A stretch of DNA of 22,856 bases, taken from assembly GCA_022779365.1 (NCBI GenBank), contig JALFSI010000043.1:1-22856 (forward strand), given 5' to 3'. The notes under the pieces are model-generated. The model was not told where the DNA came from. It made no database searches and saw only the letters and a program-made list of their open reading frames with translations. Shown in pieces: positions 15,466-22,659 of the stretch. The position numbers and the translations under genes are program-made. Position 1 is the stretch's first letter, and each line of letters starts with the position of its first letter. This DNA is from CAG-170 sp022779365. Lineage in GTDB: Bacteria > Bacillota > Clostridia > Oscillospirales > Oscillospiraceae.

Positions 15466-16182
15466 ATGAAGCAGCGCAGCTCGGCGCGTTTTTTCCTGAT
15501 TATTATGATCGTATTTGCGGCGGCGGGATTTTTCCTGCGGCGCTTTGAGCGCGCGGGTGCGGGTGCGGGCTGGCTCATCGGTATTTCGGTCGCGGCGGCG
15601 CTGGCGTGCCTTGCCGTGAGCGTGACGCGCAAGCCGTGCGCTGCGTTTGCGGCGATGTTCCCGCCGTCGAAGATCGACGGCGCTGCGGGTGTCGTGGGCA
15701 GCGTGCTGCTGGCTGTGGGCGGCTTTCTCATGTTGGTGCAGAGCGCGGGCTTCGCGCGGCTGATCGGCGGGGTCGCCATTCTCGCGGGTGCGTGCCTTGC
15801 AATGGCGTCGCTCACGCGGGCGCGCGGCAAAATGCCCAAGGTCGGGCTGTATGTTGTGGTCGTGCTGTTTTATGTGGTGAAGCTGTTTTACGACTTCCGC
15901 CGCTGGACGGTCGATCCGGCGGTGCTGGACTACTGCTTCTGGCTGTTTGCGGCGATCTGCTTTATGCTGGGTACGTTCCACGCGGCACAGTTCTGCTTTG
16001 ACTTGGGTCGCCGCCGGGTGCTGACGTTTTTTGCCCTGATGGGCATCTATTTTGGCGCGGTGTCGCTTGCCGACCTGCGGGGCGGCGAGGCGCTGCTTTG
16101 CGGCGGCGGCACGCTGTGGATGCTGGCGTGCGCGTGGCAGGCGCTGCGCGCGGATGAATACGGAAAGGACGGAGACGAATGA
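15466..16182 (+). CDS. Polytopic membrane protein of unknown function
   Basis: I do not recognise this 238-residue protein. It has seven to eight probable membrane segments, roughly at 9-24, 34-52, 74-91, 98-116, 127-143, 153-178, 184-203 and 206-224. The loops are short and basic (RRFER, TRKP, TRARGK, GRRR) and the tail is charged (DEYGKDGDE). No catalytic or transporter motif is evident. GGAGG lies 7 nt before ATG 15466; the open frame upstream crosses the promoter and is not coding. Its TGA overlaps the ATG of the phosphoglucomutase (ATGA), so the two are translationally coupled, which hints at a role in cell-envelope or sugar metabolism. That link is inference only. Confidence 0.75.
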   Translation: MKQRSSARFFLIIMIVFAAAGFFLRRFERAGAGAGWLIGISVAAALACLAVSVTRKPCAAFAAMFPPSKIDGAAGVVGSVLLAVGGFLMLVQSAGFARLIGGVAILAGACLAMASLTRARGKMPKVGLYVVVVLFYVVKLFYDFRRWTVDPAVLDYCFWLFAAICFMLGTFHAAQFCFDLGRRRVLTFFALMGIYFGAVSLADLRGGEALLCGGGTLWMLACAWQALRADEYGKDGDE

Positions 16183-17885
16183 ACGAGCTTGCAAAACAGG
16201 AATACGCGCGCTGGCTGCAAAGCTGCACCGGCGAAACACTTGCGGAGCTGCGCGCCATGGAGGGGGACGAGGCACTGATCGAGCAGCGCTTCGGGCATCA
16301 CCAGACCTTTGGCACGGCAGGCATCCGCAGCATCATGGGCGCGGGCATCGCGTGCCTGAACGACTATACTGTCCGGCAGGCGGCGCGCGGACTTGCCGCG
16401 TACCTGACCGAAGCGCCGGGCAAAAGGACCTGCGCCATCGGCTATGACTGCCGCCACAACTCCCGGCGCTACGCTGAGATCTGCGCGGCGGCGCTGGCGG
16501 AGGCGGGCGTTCATGTGTATGTGTACGACCGGCTGTGCCCCACGCCGATGCTGTCGTTTGCCGTGCGCTACCTGCACTGCGACGCGGGCATCGTCATCTC
16601 CGCGAGCCACAATACAAAGGAATATAACGGTCTGAAGTGCTATGGCGCGGACGGCGGGCAGATGACGGAAATTCCGGCGGGCAAGGTCTCTGCCGCGATC
16701 GAGGCGATCGACCTGTTCCAGCCCGTTGCCCTGACGTTCCGGCAGGCGCTCGCGCAGGGGACGGTCGAGTTCATCGCCGAGAGCGTCTGGCAGGCGTATT
16801 ATGACCGCATTTACCGGGAAGCCATCGCACCGCAGCGCGTCCGCGAGGCGGGGCTGCGCGTGGTGTATTCGCCGCTGTGCGGCGCGGGCGGCGAGCCGGT
16901 GGCGCATATGCTGGAAAGGCTTGGCGCGGAGTATCACATCCCGCAGTCGCAGAAAGAGCCCTCCGGCGATTTTGCCACCTGTCCCAGCCCAAACCCCGAA
17001 AACGACGCGTCGTTCGCCGCGTGCTACAAGCTGGCGGACGAGGTAAAGCCCGATCTCATTATGGCGACCGACCCGGACTCCGACCGGATCGCCGTCGCCA
17101 TCCCGACAGCATCCGGCTACCGCAAATTCTCCGGCAACGAGATGGGCTGCCTGCTGCTGCAATACATCCTGCGGGCGATGAAGGATGAAGGCAAGCTCCC
17201 GCACGACCCCGTCGCGGTCAAGAGCGTCGTCTCCACCCCGCTTGCCGACCGTGTCGCCGCCGCCTACGGCTGTAAAATGCGCACCGTGCTCACGGGATTC
17301 AAGTATATCGGCGGCGTGATCCTGGAGCTGGAGCAGGCGGGGCACGCGGACGATTTTGTGCTCGGCTTTGAGGAGAGCTGCGGCTATCTCAAGGGTGACT
17401 ACGCGCGCGATAAGGACGCGGTCGTGACCGCCATGCTCATCGCCGAGATGGCGGCGAGCAGCAAGCTCGCGGGCAGAACGCTCGCCGACGAGATGGACGC
17501 GCTGTACGCGCAGTACGGCTGCTTTGCCGCCGGGCAGACGAACATCGTCTTTACCTCCGACGAGCAGAAGGCCGCCTGCATGGCACTGTTGGAAGAGCTC
17601 CGCAAGCAGCCGCCCAAGGCGGTGGCGGACTACCCGGTCACGAGCGTGACAGACTTCCGCGCAGGCGTTGAGACCGATGCTGCAACGGGGGCGCAGACGC
17701 CCACAAACCTGCCGCACGAGAATATGCTCCGTCTGACGCTGGGCGAGCACGGCACGGTCATCCTCCGCCCGTCCGGCACAGAGCCGAAGATCAAATTCTA
17801 CTACGCCACCCGCGCAGACTCCATGCAGCAAGCGCAGGCAATGATCGCCAAGCTGGAGGCGGCGATGAAGGAACTGCTGAAATAA
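16179..17885 (+). CDS. Phosphoglucomutase/phosphomannomutase, alpha-D-phosphohexomutase family
   Basis: The enzyme interconverts hexose 1- and 6-phosphates in the cytosol, probably glucose phosphates, feeding polysaccharide and UDP-sugar synthesis. Of 568 residues, the key sites are intact: FGTAGIR at 44-50, the active serine S143 in SASHNTKEYNG (141-151), the Mg loop DPDSDR at 298-303, the sugar loop GFEESCGY at 396-403, and the phosphate loop RPSGTEPKIKFY near the C-terminus. SASHN replaces the more common TASHN, as in many PgcA-type enzymes. The length fits the Firmicutes PgcA group rather than the 450-residue GlmM group. The start overlaps the membrane protein's stop. Confidence 0.93.
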   Translation: MNELAKQEYARWLQSCTGETLAELRAMEGDEALIEQRFGHHQTFGTAGIRSIMGAGIACLNDYTVRQAARGLAAYLTEAPGKRTCAIGYDCRHNSRRYAEICAAALAEAGVHVYVYDRLCPTPMLSFAVRYLHCDAGIVISASHNTKEYNGLKCYGADGGQMTEIPAGKVSAAIEAIDLFQPVALTFRQALAQGTVEFIAESVWQAYYDRIYREAIAPQRVREAGLRVVYSPLCGAGGEPVAHMLERLGAEYHIPQSQKEPSGDFATCPSPNPENDASFAACYKLADEVKPDLIMATDPDSDRIAVAIPTASGYRKFSGNEMGCLLLQYILRAMKDEGKLPHDPVAVKSVVSTPLADRVAAAYGCKMRTVLTGFKYIGGVILELEQAGHADDFVLGFEESCGYLKGDYARDKDAVVTAMLIAEMAASSKLAGRTLADEMDALYAQYGCFAAGQTNIVFTSDEQKAACMALLEELRKQPPKAVADYPVTSVTDFRAGVETDAATGAQTPTNLPHENMLRLTLGEHGTVILRPSGTEPKIKFYYATRADSMQQAQAMIAKLEAAMKELLK

Positions 17886-17894
17886 GACTAAAAA

Positions 17895-17921
17895 CCCGGG
17901 AGGCGAACCCTCCCGGGCTTT
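17895..17921 (+). terminator. Terminator after the phosphoglucomutase
   Basis: A 9-bp perfect stem CCCGGGAGG/CCTCCCGGG (17895-17903 with 17909-17917) around a 5-nt loop is followed by CTTT. The T tract is short, so termination may be incomplete. Confidence 0.6.
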
Positions 17922-18043
17922 GTGCGCTGATTCGGATTTCGTCGTAACGTAGGAGCGAGGTGCGTTGAGGTAATAAGTAATAGTGAATAGTGAATAGTGA
18001 AGAAGTGCCCCGCCGTTTTTTGCGGCAGAAGCGATTTGCGAAA
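17922..18043. other. Non-coding region with a 7-bp tandem repeat
   Basis: This is the left part of a 359-bp gene-free interval. It contains three direct copies of TAGTGAA (17981-18001) after an AT-rich stretch, and a GCCGT/GCGGC hairpin near 18012-18025. The string CTGATTCGGAT near 17927-17937 is also found in the right copy of the large hairpin element (22707-22717). I see no gene or promoter. Confidence 0.5.
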
Positions 18044-18166
18044 TTCCCTTGGCTCTCCCTTTGGGAGCGCTGTCAGCGAAGCTGACTGAGAGGGTCGGTA
18101 TGGTCGTTGCTGACCCTCTCCGTCCTTCGCTGCGCTCGGACACCTCCCCCAAAGGGGGAGGCAAGG
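18044..18166. repeat. Composite palindromic repeat, second copy
   Basis: Two arms of about 50 bp face each other: 18044-18095 and the inverted arm 18113-18166. They meet at GAGAGGGT (18088-18095) and ACCCTCTC (18113-18120) around a 17-nt loop. Each arm carries its own small hairpins (CTCCCTTTGGGAG and CTCCCCCAAAGGGGGAG; GTCAGC/GCTGAC and GTCC/GGAC). The last 49 bp are identical to 10462-10510. The structure fits a miniature inverted-repeat element. Small spurious ORFs with PPLGEVSERSEG-type translations arise from it. Confidence 0.8.
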
Positions 18167-18200
18167 GTGCGGCGCAAACGCGGTGGATTTGCAGAAGTCA

Positions 18201-18236
18201 AAGGTTTCCCTTGGTCACCAAGGGGAGGCTTTGGAT
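18201..18236. repeat. Solo hairpin module of the dispersed repeat, possible aspartokinase terminator
   Basis: CCCTTGG (18208-18214) pairs with CCAAGGG (18218-18224), with weaker flanking pairs. It is the module seen at 10396-10420 in opposite orientation. It lies just beyond the aspartokinase stop, so on the minus strand it could serve as a weak terminator, though it is followed only by a short T run. Confidence 0.5.
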
Positions 18237-18244
18237 TGTGCGCC

Positions 18245-19510
18245 CTATCTCGCCCCGTAAGCTGCTTTTAGGGCGGTTTCAAATTGGCTGTCGTTGACGA
18301 TCAGGAGCAGGCAGGCGTCTGCCTGGGCAAGCTCATGGACGGGGACGCCGGCGTCCTGGACGGCGGCGACGATATTCGCCGCCGCGCCCTTGCCGCCTTG
18401 CAGCACGGCGAGCAGGCTCAGGTTTTCGCGCAGCTTGAGCTGTGCGCGCGGAAGCTCGCGCGTGAGCTGCTCCGCCGCCCGGTGCAGCGCCGCCGCGTCC
18501 GCCTCCAGCAGCAGCGTCATCTGCTCAAAGCCTGCCGAACTGTGCAGAATATTCACGCCCGCCTGCGCGGCGATCTGCCGCACAGCCTCCGCCGCCTGCG
18601 GCGCGAGCGGGGTCAGGCGCAGCATCGCGATGCCGCGCCGCGCGGCAAAGGCGACCGCACCGTCCGCGCCGCCGCCCGCGTCCGGGCAGCCGATGAGCGT
18701 CCCCGGCGCTTCGGGCTGGCGCGTGCTGCGGATATGCAGCGGGATCTGCGCCGCGCGCAGCGGCTCGACCGCCGACTCGTGCAGCACCTGCATCCCCACC
18801 GCCGAGAGCGCCTGAAGCTGCGCATACGTCAGCCGCGCGATTGGCTCTGCCTGCGGCACAAGACGCGGATCGGCGGCAAGCACGCCCGGCACATCCGTCC
18901 AGTTTTCGCACACATCCGCGTGCAGCGCCGCCGCGGCGAGACTGCCCGTCACATCCGACCCGCCGCGCGAGAAGGTACGCACTGCGCCGTCCGGCAGCGC
19001 GCCGTAAAAGCCCGGCGTGACGATTTTGCGCCCGTCGGCGAGCGTATGCAGCGCCGCGAACGACTCCTCCGTCCGCACGCGTCCGGCGTAGTCAAAGCGC
19101 AGCCAGTCAGCCGCGTCCACAAACTCATACCCCAGCAGATCCGCCATCAGCCGCGCCGCGAGATATTCCCCGCGCGAGGCGAGATAGTCCCGCGGCGCTG
19201 CGGGTGTGAGCGCGGCGTAAATATCGTCCAGCATCTGTCCGACGGGCGTTTGCAGCGCACAGCCGTCACGGATCTGCAAAAACCGCTCGCGGATGCGGCG
19301 GAACAGATCCCAGCAGGGGACGTGATATTCCAGATGCGCGTGGCAGAGATATAAAAGGTCCGTGACCTTGTGATCGGCGGCATGACGCTTGCCGGGGGCG
19401 GAAACGACCACAACGCGCCGCGCGGGGTCAGACAGGACGATGTCGCGCACCTGTAAAAAGCACCGCGCGTCGGCAAGCGATGATCCGCCGAATTTGGCTA
19501 CCTTCAGCAT
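18245..19510 (-). CDS. Aspartate kinase, monofunctional
   Basis: Aspartokinase phosphorylates L-aspartate, the first step to lysine, threonine, methionine and diaminopimelate. The 421-residue protein begins MLKVAKFGGSSLAD with the KFGGSS nucleotide motif (6-11), then SAPGKR (37-42), SRGEYLAARLMA (112-123) and SRGGSDVTGSLAA (181-193), all kinase core signatures, and WTDVPG (204-209). Two ACT domains make up about 290-421, the usual site of feedback control. The segment at 42-70 (HAADHKVTDLLYLCHAH) is typical of clostridial forms. ATG 19510 is preceded by GGAG at 7 nt; ATG 19513 directly before it is an equal alternative. It is transcribed alone. Confidence 0.92.
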   Translation of the reverse strand: MLKVAKFGGSSLADARCFLQVRDIVLSDPARRVVVVSAPGKRHAADHKVTDLLYLCHAHLEYHVPCWDLFRRIRERFLQIRDGCALQTPVGQMLDDIYAALTPAAPRDYLASRGEYLAARLMADLLGYEFVDAADWLRFDYAGRVRTEESFAALHTLADGRKIVTPGFYGALPDGAVRTFSRGGSDVTGSLAAAALHADVCENWTDVPGVLAADPRLVPQAEPIARLTYAQLQALSAVGMQVLHESAVEPLRAAQIPLHIRSTRQPEAPGTLIGCPDAGGGADGAVAFAARRGIAMLRLTPLAPQAAEAVRQIAAQAGVNILHSSAGFEQMTLLLEADAAALHRAAEQLTRELPRAQLKLRENLSLLAVLQGGKGAAANIVAAVQDAGVPVHELAQADACLLLIVNDSQFETALKAAYGAR

Positions 19511-19656
19511 CATTTCACTCCGTTTCGATTGGATTTTGGGGCGCGCAGCGCCCTGTTCCACTATATGACCGGGCGGCGGATTTTGTCAGTGCGCGCCGCG
19601 CGGCGCAAAACGCGGACTTTTGCGGGGATCTCTGAGGAAAACGGGCAAAATTGTGC

Positions 19657-19685
19657 TTTACATTTACCCGAAAGTGTGGTATCCT
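19657..19685 (+). promoter_or_regulatory. Promoter of rpsO
   Basis: TTTACA (19657-19662) and TATCCT (19680-19685) are separated by 17 bp. Transcription would begin near 19692, giving a leader of about 120 nt. The region from the aspartokinase start to here shows only divergent spacer DNA. Confidence 0.6.
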
Positions 19686-19691
19686 AAGTCA

Positions 19692-19812
19692 CGATGGCGC
19701 ACTGCGCCGCGCCCCAGAACTCAGTTTCGGGAGACCGCCGGGTTCAGCCCGGTTTTCTGCCTGCCCGTTACTTAGTCCTGCGGGGAATATTTTGAAAGGT
19801 GGAAACACAACT
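19692..19812 (+). ncRNA. Structured rpsO 5' leader, candidate S15 autoregulatory element
   Basis: The leader holds GGCGC/GCGCC (19696-19708), CAGAA/TTCTG (19715-19719 with 19755-19759) enclosing a CCGGG/CCCGG hairpin (19738-19752), and a CCCG/CGGG pairing (19764-19784) just before the GAAAGGTGG binding site. S15 represses its own mRNA through leader structures in several phyla, with different folds. Whether this one binds S15 is inference. Confidence 0.45.
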
Positions 19813-20079
19813 ATGATGCGCAAAGAAGAAAAGACTGCTATCATTGAGCAGTACGCGACCCATCCCGGTGACACCGGCTCGCCCGAGGTCCAGATCGCGG
19901 TCCTGACCAGCCGCATTAACGATCTCACTGAGCACCTGCGTGAGCACAAGCACGACAACCACTCCCGCCGCGGCCTTTTGATGATGGTCGGTAAGCGCCG
20001 CAGCCTTCTCGACTATCTGGCGAAGAAGGACATCAACCGCTACCGCGCGATCGTTGCCAAGCTGGGTCTGCGTAAGTAA
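19813..20079 (+). CDS. rpsO: 30S ribosomal protein S15
   Basis: S15 is a primary 16S rRNA binder in the central domain of the 30S subunit. The 88-residue protein shows the family core: ATHPGDTGSPEVQIAVLTSRI, LTEHLREHKHDNHSRRGLLMMVGKRRSLLDYL and a C-terminal YRAIVAKLGLRK. Length is standard. GAAAGGTGG lies 10 nt before ATG 19813; ATG 19816 directly after it is an alternative. It precedes pnp, the widely conserved rpsO-pnp order, but a terminator and a repeat separate them here. Confidence 0.97.
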   Translation: MMRKEEKTAIIEQYATHPGDTGSPEVQIAVLTSRINDLTEHLREHKHDNHSRRGLLMMVGKRRSLLDYLAKKDINRYRAIVAKLGLRK

Positions 20080-20103
20080 AACCTGCAAACTCGTAGCCAA
20101 AAA

Positions 20104-20131
20104 GGGCGGTCGCACGACCGCCCATTTTCTT
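20104..20131 (+). terminator. Terminator after rpsO
   Basis: An 8-bp perfect stem GGGCGGTC/GACCGCCC (20104-20111 with 20116-20123) with a 4-nt loop is followed by ATTTTCTT. It would uncouple rpsO from pnp, at least partly. Confidence 0.7.
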
Positions 20132-20334
20132 CAAACGGAAACCGCTTCGCTGGGTTTCCGTTTGAGAGGGCTTGCACTGTGCTGCGCGCATAATTTGTGC
20201 GTAAACGCACAAATTCCACGCTCCGCTCCGTGAGCAGTATTTTTGCCGACGTACACGCCGCCGCCGGCAAAAATGATCCAAATCGCTTTTGCGCCTGCGG
20301 GCGCAAAACTCTGCGAGGCTTTGAAACAGTCTGA
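20131..20334. repeat. Large multi-hairpin element, left copy (upstream of pnp)
   Basis: About 200 bp built of five hairpins: a 12-bp stem at 20132-20143/20153-20164; AATTTGTGCG/CGCACAAATT at 20192-20215; GCTC/GAGC near 20220-20234; ATTTTTGCCG/CGGCAAAAAT at 20239-20274; and TTTTGCGCC/GGCGCAAAA at 20287-20308. A second copy lies in opposite orientation at 22660-22856. No protein is supported in either strand. This fills most of the 401-bp gap between rpsO and pnp. Confidence 0.85.
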
Positions 20335-20377
20335 GAAGCGGCGTCAAACGACGGCACTTTTTAGATACAACAACATT

Positions 20378-20476
20378 CTGCATGGGTTGTCCTTTAGCAG
20401 TTGAAGGCACTGCCGACGGCTCGGCGGCGGCTTCAAGTGCTAAACCTCCCATGCAGGCAAAACTTACAGGAGGTTT
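20378..20476 (+). promoter_or_regulatory. pnp leader: long hairpin with ribosome-binding-site complement
   Basis: The leader can fold into a hairpin spanning 20378-20456: CTGCATGGG/CCCATGCAG at its base (20378-20386 with 20448-20456), TTTAGCA/TGCTAAA (20393-20399 with 20438-20444), TTGAAG/CTTCAA (20401-20406 with 20431-20436), and a GC-rich tip. AAACCTCC at 20442-20449, mostly within the 3' arm, is an exact complement of GGAGGTTT at 20469-20476, the pnp ribosome binding site. The two pairings are mutually exclusive. In E. coli, pnp is autoregulated through a leader hairpin cut by RNase III and then processed by PNPase. No clear promoter is visible between the repeat and this hairpin. Confidence 0.7.
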
Positions 20477-20480
20477 TTCC

Positions 20481-22613
20481 ATGGTCACTCGTAAACAGTA
20501 TCCCAACCACCACATTTTCGAGACCGAGATCGGCGGACGCACCTTTACCGTTGAGACCGGCAAGGTCGCCGAGCTCTGCAACGCCGAAGCCATCTGCCGC
20601 TACGGCGACACCGTCGTGCTCGTCACCGCCGTCGCCTCGCCCCTTCCCAAGGCGGGCATCGACTACTTCCCGCTGACCATCGAGGTCGAAGAGCGGATGT
20701 ACGCCGTCGGCCGTATCCCCGGCAGCTTCAACCGCCGCGAGGGTCGCCCGTCCGAGCGCGGCATCCTCATCTCCCGCCTCATCGACCGCCCGATGCGCCC
20801 GCTGTTCGACGAAGAGCTGCGCAACGACGTCGTGCTCACCAACACCGTCCTCGCGCAGGACTATGATAACCCCGTGGAGATCGTCGCGTCCATCGGCTCG
20901 TCGCTCGTCATCGCCTATTCCGATATTCCCTGGAACGGCCCGACGGCGACCACGAACGTCTGCTATCTCGACGGCAAGTATATCGTCAACCCCTCGCAGG
21001 AGCAGCGCAACGCCTGCCAGTGCTTCGTCACCATCGCGTCCACGCATGAAAAGGTCGTGATGATCGAGACCGAAGCGAAGGAGGTCAAAGAGGACATCCT
21101 GATGAACTGCATCCAGCTCGCGCACGAGACTAACATCAAGGTCGTGGAGTTCATCAACCACATCGTCGATACCATCGGCAAGCCGAAGTTCTCGTTTGAG
21201 AAGGCCGCCGTCAACCATGAAATGCTTGACGACCTGTGCGAGTATGGTCTGGACAAGATCGCCTACGCGCTCGACACCGACGACAAGAACGTCCGCGAGG
21301 CGCGCATCACCGAGGCGGTCGTGGACTTCAAGGAGAAGTTCGGCGAAAAGTACGCCGAGGACTGGGACGTCCAGATCGACGTGTGCCTCTACAAGATGCA
21401 GAAGAAGATCGTCAAGAAGTGGCTGCTTGAGGGCAAGCGCGTGGACGGCCGCGGCCCGGACGATATTCGCCCGCTGGACGCCGAGGTCGGCGTGCTGCCG
21501 CGCGTACACGGCTCTGGTCTGTTCACGAGAGGTCAGACGCAGGTGCTCTCCATCTGCACGCTGAACACGCTCGCTGCCGCGCAGAAGCTCGACACCATCT
21601 ATGACGAGACGGAAAAGCGGTATATCCATCACTATAATATGCCGCAGTGGTCCACAGGCGAAGCGCGTGCGGCGCGCTCCACCTCCCGCCGCGAGGTCGG
21701 TCACGGCAGCCTGGCGGAAAAGGCGCTCGTGCCGGTGCTGCCCAGCGTGGACGAGTTCCCGTACTGCATCCGTGTCGTCTCCGAGGTCGTCTCCTCCAAC
21801 GGCTCGACCTCGCAGGCTTCCATCTGCGGCTCGACCCTCGCCCTCATGGACGCGGGCGTGCCCATCAAGCGCCCGGTCGCCGGTATCTCCTGCGGTCTGA
21901 TCTCCGATAAGGAGACGGGCAAGTGGCGCACCTTCACCGATATTCAGGGCGTTGAGGATTTCCACGGCGAGATGGACTTCAAGGTCGCCGGTACGACCGA
22001 AGGCGTCACCGCCATCCAGATGGACCTGAAGAACGACGGTTTGACGATGGAGATCATCGCCGACGCGCTTGAGCGCTGCCGCAAGGCGCGTCTTGAGATC
22101 CTCAACGAGGTCATGATCCCCTGCATCGCCGAGCCGCGCAAGGAGGTCTCCGAGTTCGCGCCCAAGATGCTCACCATGAAGATCGACGTGGATAAGATCC
22201 GCGAGGTCATCGGCAAGGGCGGCTCCATGATCCAGAAGATCGTCGCCGAGTCCGGCGCGCAGGTCGATATCGAGGACGACGGCACCATCCACATCGCCTC
22301 GCCCGACGCCGCCTCCTGCGACGCCGCGAAGAAGATGATCGACGATATTTGCTTTGTCCCGGAGGTCGGCAAGCTGTACTACGGCAAGGTCGTCCGCATT
22401 CTGCCGATCGGCGCGTTCGTCGAGCTTGCCCCGGGCAAGGACGGCATGATCCACATCTCCAAGCTGGAAAACCGCCGCGTGGAGAAGGTCGAGGACGTGC
22501 TGAACATCGGCGATATGACCTGGGTCAAGGTCACCGAGATCGACGAGAAGGGCCGCGTCAACCTCTCCCGCAAGGACGCGCTCAAAGAACTCGCCGCGCA
22601 GGAGCAGAAGTAA
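20481..22613 (+). CDS. pnp: Polyribonucleotide nucleotidyltransferase (PNPase)
   Basis: PNPase is a trimeric phosphorolytic 3'-5' exoribonuclease that degrades mRNA. The 710-residue protein has two RNase PH domains separated by an all-helical domain; the first begins HIFETEIGGRTFTVETGKVAEL and includes GSFNRREGRPSERGIL, the second includes GSGLFTRGQTQVLSICTL. A KH domain follows (KIDVDKIREVIGKGGSMIQKI, about residue 570 on), then an S1 domain (GKVVRILPIGAFVEL to VNLSRKD). All domains are intact and the length is normal. ATG 20481 has ACAGGAGG 7 nt upstream; the frame open to 20382 runs through the leader hairpin. Confidence 0.98.
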   Translation: MVTRKQYPNHHIFETEIGGRTFTVETGKVAELCNAEAICRYGDTVVLVTAVASPLPKAGIDYFPLTIEVEERMYAVGRIPGSFNRREGRPSERGILISRLIDRPMRPLFDEELRNDVVLTNTVLAQDYDNPVEIVASIGSSLVIAYSDIPWNGPTATTNVCYLDGKYIVNPSQEQRNACQCFVTIASTHEKVVMIETEAKEVKEDILMNCIQLAHETNIKVVEFINHIVDTIGKPKFSFEKAAVNHEMLDDLCEYGLDKIAYALDTDDKNVREARITEAVVDFKEKFGEKYAEDWDVQIDVCLYKMQKKIVKKWLLEGKRVDGRGPDDIRPLDAEVGVLPRVHGSGLFTRGQTQVLSICTLNTLAAAQKLDTIYDETEKRYIHHYNMPQWSTGEARAARSTSRREVGHGSLAEKALVPVLPSVDEFPYCIRVVSEVVSSNGSTSQASICGSTLALMDAGVPIKRPVAGISCGLISDKETGKWRTFTDIQGVEDFHGEMDFKVAGTTEGVTAIQMDLKNDGLTMEIIADALERCRKARLEILNEVMIPCIAEPRKEVSEFAPKMLTMKIDVDKIREVIGKGGSMIQKIVAESGAQVDIEDDGTIHIASPDAASCDAAKKMIDDICFVPEVGKLYYGKVVRILPIGAFVELAPGKDGMIHISKLENRRVEKVEDVLNIGDMTWVKVTEIDEKGRVNLSRKDALKELAAQEQK

Positions 22614-22656
22614 AAAATAAAAAAAGTCGCCCGGAATGCAGACACATTCCGGGCGA
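22614..22656. terminator. Bidirectional terminator after pnp
   Basis: A 12-bp perfect stem (22627-22638 with 22645-22656) has a 6-nt loop. On the plus strand only ATTCAG follows, a weak tract. On the minus strand it is followed by a long T-rich tract (complement of 22614-22625), a strong terminator. It probably also serves a convergent gene to the right of the window. Confidence 0.7.
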
Positions 22657-22659
22657 TTC

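Noticed and set aside
16047..18164. A 705-codon minus-strand open frame across the phosphoglucomutase
   Set aside because: It begins inside the composite repeat (MPPPLGEVSERSEGR) and runs antisense through a clear enzyme gene.
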